DNA from: Sediminibacterium roseum
GTDB taxonomy: Bacteria > Bacteroidota > Bacteroidia > Chitinophagales > Chitinophagaceae
Direction of reading: 5' to 3'
Length of the DNA stretch: 64,000 nt
Assembly: GCF_009939005.1 (NCBI RefSeq)
Contig: NZ_JAACJS010000011.1
Location: forward strand, 400,096 to 464,095
The notes under the pieces are model-generated. The model did no database searches. It was not told the DNA's origin and saw nothing but the letters and a program-made list of their open reading frames with translations. The position numbers were made by a program, and so were the translations under genes. This document shows positions 34,916 to 43,500 of this stretch, one piece after another. Each line of letters begins with the position of its first letter. The stretch's first letter is position 1.

Positions 34916-36457
34916 TTGAAAACGATCGTATCATACCTGCTGGTCTTCACTTTCCTGGTGGTGCGCACCACGGCGCAGGTGCCGGTGGTAACGTATGTGA
35001 CCAAAGTGGCGCTGGCCGTTGAATCGAAGCTCTACGTGGATACCCTGGTAAATGATGAGTTGATGCAGGTGATTTCGGAAAAGATCCGCATCGCGCTTGC
35101 GCCGAGAAACACATTAACGGTGAGCGAACGTTACCTGATCGTAAGCAATGCAGGTCACAGCAACAGGCACGCAGAAATGCTGTACAGCGTTTTTATAGAC
35201 AGCAACGCAAAAAGCGCCTGGAAAAAATTGCCGGCGCAGCTCTCATTGCCTTCCTATTTTCCTTTCAATTGTTTGCTGGTTGATACTTCGTTACAACCGG
35301 GTTCAAAACTTACCTTGCAGTTCCGCCTTGCTTCTGCGCCGGAGATCATACAACAATGTGCGTTTGAAAGAAAGGAGATCACCCCGGAAATTCAACAATA
35401 CCGGCAGAAGAGCGGCAACGACCGTACAACGGATTCCATCCTCGCGAATGCACTGAAACAAACGGGGATCATGCAGAACGGCTTTGCCAAACCCGTTGGC
35501 AGCACCATCGAAATGAAAGCGGGGAACAGGCTTGAATTGCTCCTGAAAACCCGTTCGCTCAACAACGATTCGAGCATCCATTTCCGTTTGTGCGGCACGG
35601 CCAAACCAGCGGATACAACATGGAAGAAATCGGGGCATTTACTTACACTTACCAACCTGCCCGCCAACGATTCTTTTTTCCTGGAGATGAAATACGATGG
35701 GCTTTCGTCCATCAAAAAATACAAAATAAAAGTAGCGCCGTTCTGGTTCCAGCGGACCTGGGCAACGGCGATGTTTGTGCTGGGCGGTGTTTTGCTGTTT
35801 ATCGTAACACCGTTCCAGGTCAGGAAAACACGCCTGCGCAATGAGAAGGAAAAACGGCAGCGCGATGAGGAACAATTGAGAAATGCGCAGAGCCAGTTGA
35901 ACCCGCATTTTATCTTCAACGCACTCAATTCCATCGATGCACTTGTTCACGCCGGCGAGAATGAAAAGGCAACGGAGTACCTCGCGCATTTCTCAGACAT
36001 GATGCGCAATACGCTGCGCAATGGCGATATCGTTTTCACGAGTTTGACGGAAGACATCGCCATGCTCGAAAAATACATCCGCATCGAACAACTGCGTTTT
36101 GATTTCCGCTATTCGATCGATGTGGATCCATCCCTTGATACCGACGCGATCGAGTTCCCACCCATGCTGCTGCAACCCGCCGTGGAAAATGCAGTGAAAC
36201 ATGGCGTTTCGGGGATGGGGAACACCGGTTTGCTTTCGATACATCTGCTTCGCGACGGAAACGATCTGTTGGTCACCATCAAAGACAACGGCAACAAAAA
36301 ACATCTTCCAAAAACAAAGGGAACCGGGCACGGTATTTTATTTACAAAAGAACGCATCAGCTCGCTCCACAAATTATATAAGTATGAGATCGGTTACGAA
36401 ACAGAATATTTACCAGACAATACCCGCGTACGTTTTCATTTTAAAAACTGGTTATGA
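34916..36457 (+). CDS. LytS-type sensor histidine kinase (PF06580), TTG start
   Basis: Membrane sensor kinase of 513 residues. The frame begins with TTG immediately after an in-frame TGA at 34913-34915, so TTG is the only plausible start, giving leader MKTIVSYLLVFTFLVVRTTA. A periplasmic sensor region (about 21-278) of beta-rich type follows, then one membrane helix (about 280-300), a coiled linker (RNEKEKRQRDEEQLRNAQ), the His box LNPHFIFNALNSI (His331) and the ATPase part with LLQPAVENAVKHG and GTGHGILFTKERI. It overlaps the regulator gene by 4 bp (ATGA). It probably senses the state of the neighbouring redox/peptide locus, but no ligand is evident. Confidence 0.93.
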   Translation: MKTIVSYLLVFTFLVVRTTAQVPVVTYVTKVALAVESKLYVDTLVNDELMQVISEKIRIALAPRNTLTVSERYLIVSNAGHSNRHAEMLYSVFIDSNAKSAWKKLPAQLSLPSYFPFNCLLVDTSLQPGSKLTLQFRLASAPEIIQQCAFERKEITPEIQQYRQKSGNDRTTDSILANALKQTGIMQNGFAKPVGSTIEMKAGNRLELLLKTRSLNNDSSIHFRLCGTAKPADTTWKKSGHLLTLTNLPANDSFFLEMKYDGLSSIKKYKIKVAPFWFQRTWATAMFVLGGVLLFIVTPFQVRKTRLRNEKEKRQRDEEQLRNAQSQLNPHFIFNALNSIDALVHAGENEKATEYLAHFSDMMRNTLRNGDIVFTSLTEDIAMLEKYIRIEQLRFDFRYSIDVDPSLDTDAIEFPPMLLQPAVENAVKHGVSGMGNTGLLSIHLLRDGNDLLVTIKDNGNKKHLPKTKGTGHGILFTKERISSLHKLYKYEIGYETEYLPDNTRVRFHFKNWL

Positions 36458-37209
36458 AAGCTGTGATCATTGAAGATGAAAAAAGAAACTCCGTGCAACT
36501 GCGCTCGCTGTTGCAGAAGAATTGCCCGCAGATAGCCATAGTAGGCGAAGGCGCTGATGCAGACAGCGGCCGCAGGCTGATCAACAACCTGCAACCGGAT
36601 CTTGTTTTCCTGGATATACAATTGCCTGGAAAATCAGGCTTCGATATGCTGTCGGAAATCGGCAACTGCAATTTCGAAGTGATCTTTGTTTCCGGGTTCG
36701 ACACCTATGGCATACAGGCCATCAAGTTTTCCGCACTCGATTACCTGTTAAAACCCGTAAAGCCCAAAGAGCTTGTGGAAGCAGTACGCAAGGCCGAGAC
36801 AAGCAGCACCAAAAAACAGGCCGCTGAAAAGATCACGAACCTGTTGTCGCATCTCGGGGAAACGGATGTTGCCGGCAAGCGAATCGGCCTGCCACTGATG
36901 AAGGAGATCCGCTTTGTAGACATAAGTGATATAACCTACTGCGAAGCATCAAACAGTTACACAAAATTCTTTATGAACGATGGAAGCAAAGAGCCGCTGC
37001 TGGTTTCGGCCGGCCTGTTCACCTACGACGCGCAGCTCGCGCCCTTTCATTTCATACGGTGCCACCAGTCGTACCTCGTTAACAGGAAATACATACGCAG
37101 CCTCATCAAAGACGGCAATGCATTTGAATTGGTGCTGACCGATGGAACGCGCATCCCGGTATCACGCCTGAAGATCGGCGCAGTGAGAAATGAACTGCGC
37201 CTGGGATGA
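36454..37209 (+). CDS. LytTR-family response regulator
   Basis: Cytoplasmic DNA-binding regulator of 251 residues, translated coupled with the kinase. The receiver domain (about 1-120) has the acidic pair IIEDE, phosphoacceptor Asp54 in PDLVFLDIQLPGKSGFDML, and the late Lys in DYLLKPVKPKEL. The LytTR domain (about 145-250) shows KEIRFVDISDITYCEASNSYTKF, FIRCHQSYLVNRKYIR and LTDGTRIPVSRLK. LytTR proteins bind paired short direct repeats. Its stop abuts the convergent DUF983 stop with no spacer. Confidence 0.95.
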   Translation: MKAVIIEDEKRNSVQLRSLLQKNCPQIAIVGEGADADSGRRLINNLQPDLVFLDIQLPGKSGFDMLSEIGNCNFEVIFVSGFDTYGIQAIKFSALDYLLKPVKPKELVEAVRKAETSSTKKQAAEKITNLLSHLGETDVAGKRIGLPLMKEIRFVDISDITYCEASNSYTKFFMNDGSKEPLLVSAGLFTYDAQLAPFHFIRCHQSYLVNRKYIRSLIKDGNAFELVLTDGTRIPVSRLKIGAVRNELRLG

Positions 37210-37668
37210 TTACCAGTTCTTTTCCTGTTGTTCGTTTACACGCTCCGGCATTTTTACTTTGTGCAGTCTCCAGTTGCGATCGTAACGAACAAAAATGGCG
37301 AGCCACCCGGTTCGTGCAAGACGCATAAGATAAGGCTGCAACACAACCAGCAGCAACGCATTAAACGCGAGCCAGTAAAAGATCTTGTCGTCGTACAATG
37401 AAAAACCGATGGTAAAGAACCATGCGGCAAATGTTACTGCGCTCAAACCTACGGTTACCGCATAACTGATATAGCTCGAACCATAATAAAAACCGACCTC
37501 GATGTTGAGCGGTTGCCCGCACACCGGACAAACAGGGTTCATCTTCATGGTTTCTTTGAGTGCATAGGCATTTTTATTCCGGAACATATCCCCTTCCCTG
37601 CAGCGTGGGCATTTGCAGGCAAACAAACGGAGCGGGCTTTTTTTGGGGTTTTGCGTGATGGTTAACAT
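37210..37668 (-). CDS. DUF983 family membrane protein
   Basis: A 152-residue membrane protein. I set the start at 37668 (MLTITQNPKKSPLRLFACKC); the longer frame adds 49 residues that overlap the AraC gene end. The two zinc-ribbon-like cysteine pairs CKCPRCREGDMF and CPVCGQPLNIEVGFYYGSSYISYA are the DUF983 signature, followed by two membrane helices and a basic tail. Function of the family is unknown, although some members sit with cytochrome oxidase genes. Here it is next to the AraC gene on the same strand. Confidence 0.88.
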   Translation of the reverse strand: MLTITQNPKKSPLRLFACKCPRCREGDMFRNKNAYALKETMKMNPVCPVCGQPLNIEVGFYYGSSYISYAVTVGLSAVTFAAWFFTIGFSLYDDKIFYWLAFNALLLVVLQPYLMRLARTGWLAIFVRYDRNWRLHKVKMPERVNEQQEKNW

Positions 37669-37726
37669 GGTTTTATTTTTTATCCATGGCATTACCATGG
37701 TGTGAATGTTTTTAATAAGCAATTGG

Positions 37727-38608
37727 TCAGTACCCGTGCACTTTTTTCCTGAATACCTCGGGTGTAACGCCTTCATATTTCTTAAAGAATTTTGAGAAAT
37801 AGGAGTTGTCTGCAAAATTGAGTTCTGCCGCTATCCCGGCGATGGAAAGACCCGCATTGGTCAACAACCGTTTTGCTTCCAGTAAAACCCTGTCGCGTAT
37901 GATCTCGCCCGCCGGGCGGCCGGTGACATCTTTACACAATGCATTGAGGTGATTGGGTGTGACGTACAAAAGCGAGGCATACTCTTTTGTAAGTTTCTTT
38001 TCTTTGTAGTGCTGGTCAACCAGCTTCCTGAAATTGTTCAGCAACACAGAATTGTAGGGCGCGGTTTTCGCTTTGTGATCCGGCTCCTGGCATCTCGCCA
38101 GCCTGATGAAAAGCCCGATGAGCAAAACACGCACCAGGTCGTCTGCATTTTCTTTTTTGTGATGCAGTTCTTCCAATATTTTCTCAAAGATCATTTCAAT
38201 GCCTTCCCTTTCTTTCTTGGGCAGGTTGATCAACTGTTCTGTGGCTATCCCTGAAAAAAAAGCAAATTTTTCAAGATAGCGCGCATCGGTAACAAAAGAC
38301 TGTATGAATCTTTCGGAAAAATTGATGATGTACCCTTCGGGATCGCCGGCAAAATTCCACGTGTGTACCTGGCCAGGGATCATAAAATAAACCTGTCCCG
38401 CCCGCACGCTGAATGGCACAAAATCGATCGAATGTTTGCCCGATCCGTTTTTGAAATACACCAGGTGGTAAAAAGAATGTTTGTGCGGGAAATACAGATC
38501 ACGGTGCGTTTGGAGGTAATGGGTAAAGTGGTCGGCCATGATCTCAGCTGCAGGATTTGCATCTGCGAGATTACATATATCGTAAACCGGGAGTACCTGT
38601 TTTGACAT
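37727..38608 (-). CDS. AraC-family transcriptional regulator
   Basis: A 293-residue regulator with an N-terminal cupin-type sensor (FPHKHSFYHLVYFKNGSGKHS, YFMIPGQVHTWNF) and a C-terminal AraC DNA-binding domain with two HTHs (KLTKEYASLLYVTPNHLNALCK and SIAGIAAELNFADNSYFSKF, then FKKYEGVTPEVFRKK). The start at 38608 gives the natural N-terminus MSKQVLPVYDICNL. AraC proteins of this kind often control nearby sugar genes and bind direct repeats spaced by about one helical turn. An 8-bp inverted repeat, ATTCAATC (38662-38669) and GATTGAAT (38690-38697), lies upstream. Whether it acts on the CAGGAY repeats far downstream is open. Confidence 0.93.
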   Translation of the reverse strand: MSKQVLPVYDICNLADANPAAEIMADHFTHYLQTHRDLYFPHKHSFYHLVYFKNGSGKHSIDFVPFSVRAGQVYFMIPGQVHTWNFAGDPEGYIINFSERFIQSFVTDARYLEKFAFFSGIATEQLINLPKKEREGIEMIFEKILEELHHKKENADDLVRVLLIGLFIRLARCQEPDHKAKTAPYNSVLLNNFRKLVDQHYKEKKLTKEYASLLYVTPNHLNALCKDVTGRPAGEIIRDRVLLEAKRLLTNAGLSIAGIAAELNFADNSYFSKFFKKYEGVTPEVFRKKVHGY

Positions 38609-38801
38609 CTGATCTTTTTGAAACACAAAATTACGCTGCAAACACCACCGGAACGGGTATTATTCAATCCATTTGTGGTACTTTTTACTGATTGAATGCA
38701 TTGGCGGCGGCCGATCTATTCAAAAACGGGCAAATCCAATGGTAATATCACTTCGTATATAACCATGCGACGCTGATCTGAACCCGGCGTTCCTTTTGTT
38801 T

Positions 38802-39005
38802 ATGCCCGATAAGAAGCCCAGGAAGAAATGGCTGCACAAACCTGCGCCCATCAGTGATGAAGCCTACGCCCAGCTTGAAAAACGATTTGGGGTTCCGCGT
38901 GCGGATATGGAAAAGATGGCAGCCGAGCTCAGGCTCGGCCGCCCGAAACTGGAAACCTATCTGGTCGTGCTGGCAGCAGAGGCAAAGCAGCGGAACGGGA
39001 GATGA
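38802..39005 (+). CDS. Small basic protein of unknown function
   Basis: A 67-residue frame from the ATG at 38802 (MPDKKPRKKWLHKPAPISDE). No leader or membrane segment. Charged helix-forming composition (AYAQLEKRFGVPRADMEKMAAELRLGRPKLETYLVVLAAEAKQR) and codon use like neighbouring genes suggest it is real. Middle part has a weak helix-turn-helix look (FGVPRADMEKMAAELRLGRP), which I would not rely on. It lies alone between the divergent AraC gene and lacI. Confidence 0.5.
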   Translation: MPDKKPRKKWLHKPAPISDEAYAQLEKRFGVPRADMEKMAAELRLGRPKLETYLVVLAAEAKQRNGR

Positions 39006-39083
39006 GCCACGTTGGGCGTATCCGGATTTCGCTGCACCGTTTCGTAAGAATTATCCCGATTTTGTTCACGTTCAGGCCCGATA

Positions 39084-39109
39084 TTTTCGTAAACTACGAA
39101 AACGTTTTC
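39084..39109. promoter_or_regulatory. LacI autoregulatory operator cluster
   Basis: Arms TTTTCGTA (39084-39091) and TACGAAAA (39095-39102) are separated by AAC. Overlapping this is GAAAACGTTTTC (39098-39109), a perfect palindrome with a central CpG as in typical LacI-family operators. Further half-sites (TTTCGTAAAA near 39117 and CGTTTACGAAA near 39143) follow before the lacI start at 39157. It resembles sites at 19655 and 16278. Confidence 0.7.
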
Positions 39110-39156
39110 TGGTTTTTTTCGTAAAACCTGTAAATTGAACATCGTTTACGAAATGT

Positions 39157-40167
39157 ATGCCAAACATCAACCTGAAAAGATTATCTGAAGAACTTGGGTT
39201 ATCGATCTCCTCTGTATCGAAAGCGCTGCGCGACAGTTATGAGATCAGTGCAGAGACGAAGAAGCGTGTGTTGGCAATGGCCGAGAAACTCAACTACCAG
39301 CCCAACCCTTTTGCAAGCAGCCTGCGCAGGAAAAAGAGCATTACCATCGCCGTTGTGATTCCTGAGATCGCGAACAATTTTTTCGCCCTGGCGATCGATG
39401 GCATACAGATGGTGGCGCAGGAAAAAGGGTACCACGTGCTCACCTACCTTACGCACGAAAGTTTCCAGAACGAAGAATCTACCATCAAACACCTGCAGGG
39501 CGGCCGCGTGGATGGCGTACTGATCTCGCTTTGCCGCGATACAGACAGCACCAAACACCTCACTTCCCTGCACGAAACAGGGATCCCGCTCGTGTTCTTC
39601 GACCGCGTACCGGAAACAATGGAATGCCCTACGGTAACAACGGACGACTACGAAAGCGGTTTCAAGGCAACCGAACACCTCATCAAAGCGGGGTGTAAGA
39701 AGATCGCGTGTTTGTCGCTCTCCAGTTTGCTGTCGATCACACACAAACGTGTGCATGGCTACCAGGATGCGTTGAAGAAATACAACATGAAGGAAGATCC
39801 GAAACTCATCATCGAATGCACCAATAACAACCAGAGCAACCTGGAAGTGATCAAAAAATTGCTTGCAAAGAAGGATCGCCCGGATGGTATTTTTGCGACC
39901 GTTGAAAAACTTGCGATCTCCACTTACTATGTATGCAATGAAATGAAGTTGAAAATTCCGCAGCAACTGAAGGTGATCAGTTTCTCCAACCTGCGTACTG
40001 CATCACTGCTAAACCCATCCCTGTCAACGATAACACAACCTGCATTCGAGATCGGGAAAGAAAGCGCATCGTTGCTTTTCCGGATGATTGAAAAGAAAAC
40101 ATTTGGCAACAGGATCGACAAGATCGTTCTGAAAAGCAGCCTGATCGAGCGCAACAGCTCGCGTTGA
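39157..40167 (+). CDS. LacI-family transcriptional regulator
   Basis: A 336-residue repressor. The N-terminal HTH is INLKRLSEELGLSISSVSKALRD and the hinge region ends YQPNPFASSLRRKKSITIAVVIPEIANNFFA. The periplasmic-binding-protein-like effector domain (about 60-335) contains GGRVDGVLISLCRDTD, FFDRVPETMECPTVTTDDY and PDGIFATVEKLAISTYYV. Its own promoter and two promoters of the uronate region share the TACGAAAA motif, so the effector may be a hexuronate or an intermediate such as fructuronate or KDG. That link is by motif only, 19 kb away from the closest other site. Confidence 0.95.
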   Translation: MPNINLKRLSEELGLSISSVSKALRDSYEISAETKKRVLAMAEKLNYQPNPFASSLRRKKSITIAVVIPEIANNFFALAIDGIQMVAQEKGYHVLTYLTHESFQNEESTIKHLQGGRVDGVLISLCRDTDSTKHLTSLHETGIPLVFFDRVPETMECPTVTTDDYESGFKATEHLIKAGCKKIACLSLSSLLSITHKRVHGYQDALKKYNMKEDPKLIIECTNNNQSNLEVIKKLLAKKDRPDGIFATVEKLAISTYYVCNEMKLKIPQQLKVISFSNLRTASLLNPSLSTITQPAFEIGKESASLLFRMIEKKTFGNRIDKIVLKSSLIERNSSR

Positions 40168-40189
40168 ACCCGGATCAACCGGTTTCAAC
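40163..40189. terminator. Hairpin between convergent lacI and GH5 genes
   Basis: GTTGAACCCGG (40163-40173) pairs with CCGGTTTCAAC (40179-40189), with one C-T mismatch and loop ATCAA. It overlaps the lacI stop codon. No T run follows, so termination strength is uncertain. Confidence 0.55.
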
Positions 40190-40209
40190 AAACGATCTCA
40201 ACTTCCCGT

Positions 40210-41955
40210 CTATTGTTTTGTGAATGAGAGATCTCTCAACACGAACCCTCCTTTACCAAATGTCAATTTCAAAAAGTTAACTCCTTTTTTTAGTTGAATG
40301 ACGCCGGCTGATTCAACCTTCCTGAAATTCTTATCGGCACCTGTAACGGGCACAGCAGCGGTATCCGGCATTCCATTATCGTTTGACAGCAGGATGGATC
40401 CACCTTCTTCATTTGCGCCAACTGTATAAGCGATCCTGTATCTCCCGGCTTCCTTCACCTCGATGGTGTAATGCAGCCATTCGCCATCTTCGATACTGAA
40501 CACATAAGGGCCGTCTTTGTCTTTCTGGATGTCGACGCCGTCGTTCCTGTAGGTGTTCCCTTTGTTGCCTACTGTATTTACGCCCGGTGTGTATTGGTAA
40601 CGCGATGAATCGCGGTCGTAATAAGCTACGCGTTGGCTGCCCATGTCAAAATCAACTGCGGCAATGGTTGTAGTTGGTTTATCGATCACCAGTTTTTTAA
40701 ATGGCTTTGTGCCTGAGCCCTGCACCTGCCTGAACATCGCATCCGTTACGTCGCGGTGGTAAATGTTATTCTGTATCCTGAGGTTCGACAAAAGTTCCTG
40801 CAATATCTTCCATGCTTCTTCTTCCGGGATTTTCGGCCCTTTGCCGGATGTGTAATCAAGAAACTTCTGGTATCCTTCGGGTTGTTTTATTTCCAGTGGA
40901 TTGTTGATCCCCATCTTTTTACTCTGCCACCATGCCCAGCCGATGTCGTTTTTTTCTGCAAGACTGATCGCTTCCGTAAACCATGTGTTTGAATTCTCCC
41001 CTGATTCGCCCAGCCATAGCGGGATATTGAATTTATCGCGCAGTTCGAGAAAGCGGCTGATGGATCCTGTGTTGTTGAAGTTGCCGTACTTGTGAAAGCT
41101 CATCACCAGGTTATCGTCCCATGTTGGTGTGATGCCGTTGTAATTGTTTCCAAAGCCATTTCCCTCGATGATGATGATGTGTTTTTTATCAACCTCGCGG
41201 ATCGCTTTTGTGATGTCGGTCATCAATTGCTGCAAAGGAACGTTCTTGGTTTCTGAAGTACCGCGTGTATCTTTCGGATCTTCAAACCCATAGTTCGGTT
41301 CGTTGATGATATCGTATCCGCCGATCCATTCTTCTTTGGCATAACGCGCCGCAAGTTTTTTCCAGAGCGCGATCATTTTTTCCCTGTTCGCCTCGCTTTG
41401 CCAAAGAAGGGGTTTTGATGGATCCCGGTCAGAAATCGGCAGGTCGTTTCCCTGGCCGCCGGGTGTTGCATGAAGATCGAGAATCAGGTAGATCTTATTT
41501 GCGGCGCACCATTTCAACAGGTCGTCGGTCATCTGGAACCCTTTTTCCAGCCATGTATTTTTCCCGGCCACGGGCTCTGCCTCTACGGGAAGTGTGTAGA
41601 GATTATAATGCATGGGCAAGCGGATCGAATTGAATCCCCATGCAGCCATTGAATCGATATCGGTTTTGGTGGTATGGTTCTGCAACCATTCGTTGTAGAA
41701 TTGTTTTGTTTTTTCCTCTCCAACCAATTCTTTGATCTTTTCTTTGATCCTGTATTGCTGGCCGAGGTGCGACAGCCTGAACATGTATCCTTCCTGGAGC
41801 ATCCATCCACCAATACCCATTCCGCGCAGGATCACTTTTTCGCCTTTACTGTTGACGATGATCTTTCCTTTTGCTTTCAGAAATCCCTGGGCATTGGACT
41901 GCAAAGCGAGCAGCAAAAAAAATGCAAAGATTGCGGACCCCGTTCTTGTTTTCAT
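40210..41955 (-). CDS. GH5-family glycoside hydrolase with C-terminal CBM6-like domain
   Basis: A secreted endo-acting beta-glycanase of 581 residues with signal MKTRTGSAIFAFFLLLALQSNAQ. The TIM-barrel has GFNSIRLPMHYNLY, YLILDLHATPGG, the acid/base Glu219 in YDIINEPNYG and the nucleophile Glu317 in LWLGESGENS. A linker follows, then a jelly-roll from about 450 (VAYYDRDSSRYQYTPGVNTV, FSIEDGEWLHYTIEVKEAGRYRI, VNFLKLTFGKGGFVLRDL) like CBM6. Substrate may be a beta-glucan or mannan. It is convergent with lacI and is not part of either uronate or rhamnose operon. Confidence 0.9.
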   Translation of the reverse strand: MKTRTGSAIFAFFLLLALQSNAQGFLKAKGKIIVNSKGEKVILRGMGIGGWMLQEGYMFRLSHLGQQYRIKEKIKELVGEEKTKQFYNEWLQNHTTKTDIDSMAAWGFNSIRLPMHYNLYTLPVEAEPVAGKNTWLEKGFQMTDDLLKWCAANKIYLILDLHATPGGQGNDLPISDRDPSKPLLWQSEANREKMIALWKKLAARYAKEEWIGGYDIINEPNYGFEDPKDTRGTSETKNVPLQQLMTDITKAIREVDKKHIIIIEGNGFGNNYNGITPTWDDNLVMSFHKYGNFNNTGSISRFLELRDKFNIPLWLGESGENSNTWFTEAISLAEKNDIGWAWWQSKKMGINNPLEIKQPEGYQKFLDYTSGKGPKIPEEEAWKILQELLSNLRIQNNIYHRDVTDAMFRQVQGSGTKPFKKLVIDKPTTTIAAVDFDMGSQRVAYYDRDSSRYQYTPGVNTVGNKGNTYRNDGVDIQKDKDGPYVFSIEDGEWLHYTIEVKEAGRYRIAYTVGANEEGGSILLSNDNGMPDTAAVPVTGADKNFRKVESAGVIQLKKGVNFLKLTFGKGGFVLRDLSFTKQ

Positions 41956-42019
41956 CGGATCATGTTTTAAGAAAAATAAAAAGACGCGTCAAGATACTTA
42001 ACTATGCGCAACCAAACGC

Positions 42020-42084
42020 ATCACCCGGGGGGAATATGGGTGAAATGCTTGTCTCCAAAGGAAGCGTTGGAAAGCCCGGGTGAT
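42020..42084. repeat. 10-bp inverted repeat flanking 45 bp upstream of GH5
   Basis: ATCACCCGGG (42020-42029) and CCCGGGTGAT (42075-42084) are exact complements. They lie between the GH5 start (41955) and the DUF1003 stop (42097), so may end the DUF1003 transcript or control GH5. Confidence 0.5.
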
Positions 42085-42096
42085 TCGCTGAATCCT

Positions 42097-42510
42097 TTAG
42101 CGCGACTGTTTCATTTCGAGGAGCATCTCCATGATCTTGTCCAGTTTTTCGGTCTCGAGTTTGTTGAGATGCAGTTGCAATGCTTCGATCTCGAGTTTGG
42201 CTTCGGTATTTGTCTGGTAATCGTTGAGTGCCTGTTCACGGTCGCGTTCGTTCTGGCGGTTTTGCGACATCATGATGATGGGGGCTGCGTAAGCGGCTTG
42301 CGTGGAGAAGATCAGGTTGAGCAGGATGAATGGATATACGTCCCAATGCCGCATCCATCCCACAATATTCAGAAACATCCACGCGAGCACAATGATGGAT
42401 TGCCAGATGATGAAGCGCCACGAGCCCATCCCGTTGGCCACACTGTCGGCAATCCGGTCGCCGAATGATAACGAGGCCTCGTGTTTCGCGTGCCAGTTTG
42501 TTTTTTGCAT
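42097..42510 (-). CDS. DUF1003 membrane protein
   Basis: A 137-residue inner-membrane protein with two membrane helices (WRFIIWQSIIVLAWMFLNIVG and FILLNLIFSTQAAYAAPIIM). The DUF1003 signature DVYPFILLNLIFSTQAAY followed by PIIMMSQNRQNERDREQA is clear. A C-terminal helical tail (EIEALQLHLNKLETEKLDKIME) looks like a coiled coil. Function of the family is unknown. 22 bp after the glycine-rich lipoprotein gene on the same strand. Confidence 0.92.
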   Translation of the reverse strand: MQKTNWHAKHEASLSFGDRIADSVANGMGSWRFIIWQSIIVLAWMFLNIVGWMRHWDVYPFILLNLIFSTQAAYAAPIIMMSQNRQNERDREQALNDYQTNTEAKLEIEALQLHLNKLETEKLDKIMEMLLEMKQSR

Positions 42511-42532
42511 AAGTCAGTTTTTGGTTTGCAGT

Positions 42533-43381
42533 TTATTTCGCAGTTGGTTCCTTACCAAATGTAACGGTGTTCCACTTCTTTACCGGTTTTCCTTTTTTTC
42601 TTCCGCCGATGTTGGCCAGTGCATCGCTGCCGATCGAGACCCCGATGCCCCCGCCTCTTCCAAAGGACCCGAGCCCTATGCCACCGCCGATCGAAAAGCC
42701 ACCGCCACCACCGCGTGAGCCTGCCTGCCCGGGAATGTCCTCCACCACAAACCCAATTGAAACCGTACGCCTGCTCAATGTATTTATTTCATTCACGTTG
42801 AGAAAAGAGCGCAAAGGTATCATCGCTTCGTATACCAGTACATTGGATGGATTGAGCCCGATGGCAAGTTCTATGCCTTCTGTGTTTGGTTTCCCGTAAT
42901 CGAAATTCTCAGGCGTTTTTACCTGTTTGAACCCGAACAGCGAATAGTCGGCCACAGCATTGAGCGCAATGTGTTTGTCTTGCTGCAACTCCGGCCGGTC
43001 ATTCAACATCTGTCCTTCCTTTTTCACACGATTTCCCGTAGGAAAGCTGATGCCTGCAGCGCCGGCCACTTCATTCACGCCATGACTGTTGATATAAACC
43101 GTGAGCCCGCCCCGGAGAATACGTTGGATCGCGTTTTCGTCGCGTGTGCTTAATTGTATGTAGAGATTGTTCCGGTCGCTGGAAAATCCATAACTGAAAA
43201 ACTGCTTGTCATCGCCGAGTTGCAACGGGTTGCTCCAGTCGGCATCGCTCCCATCGATCGTTAACGAATCCTTTTGCCAGGGAACAGCCTGCACCAGCTC
43301 TTCCGATTTGCTTTGCCTGGAAGAACCGCAGGCAACAAGTATCGACGCAAGAAGGAACGAGAAAAGTATTTTTGTTTTCAT
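42533..43381 (-). CDS. Glycine-rich lipoprotein with CBM9/DOMON-like region
   Basis: A 282-residue lipoprotein (lipobox SILVACGSS, Cys18). Residues 30-200 resemble a CBM9-like beta-sandwich (KDSLTIDGSDADWSNPLQLGDDKQ, YSFGFSSD-type strands, LYIQLSTRDENAIQRILRGGLTVYIN). The tail is glycine-rich (about 220-262, GGGGGFSIGGGIGLGSFGRGG) and ends in a basic patch. I do not recognise a precise family. It is followed by DUF1003 and preceded by a terminator, so it starts its own short operon. Confidence 0.75.
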   Translation of the reverse strand: MKTKILFSFLLASILVACGSSRQSKSEELVQAVPWQKDSLTIDGSDADWSNPLQLGDDKQFFSYGFSSDRNNLYIQLSTRDENAIQRILRGGLTVYINSHGVNEVAGAAGISFPTGNRVKKEGQMLNDRPELQQDKHIALNAVADYSLFGFKQVKTPENFDYGKPNTEGIELAIGLNPSNVLVYEAMIPLRSFLNVNEINTLSRRTVSIGFVVEDIPGQAGSRGGGGGFSIGGGIGLGSFGRGGGIGVSIGSDALANIGGRKKGKPVKKWNTVTFGKEPTAK

Positions 43382-43500
43382 GTCTTTGAAATTAGAACAA
43401 AAATACTTTCCCGGGACGAGTTTAAATAGTTAAAGCTTGTTTAAGGGAAGTGTGGAGGAGATCCGGCACCATCAGCCATTCATGGAAAGTTGTCTATAAA

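Noticed and set aside
37680..37700. CCATGG direct/inverted pair near the DUF983 start
   Set aside because: CCATGG is itself palindromic and short; two copies are expected by chance and no context supports function.
39199..39966. 255-codon minus-strand frame
   Set aside because: Shadow of the lacI gene, which has the HTH and effector domain on the plus strand.
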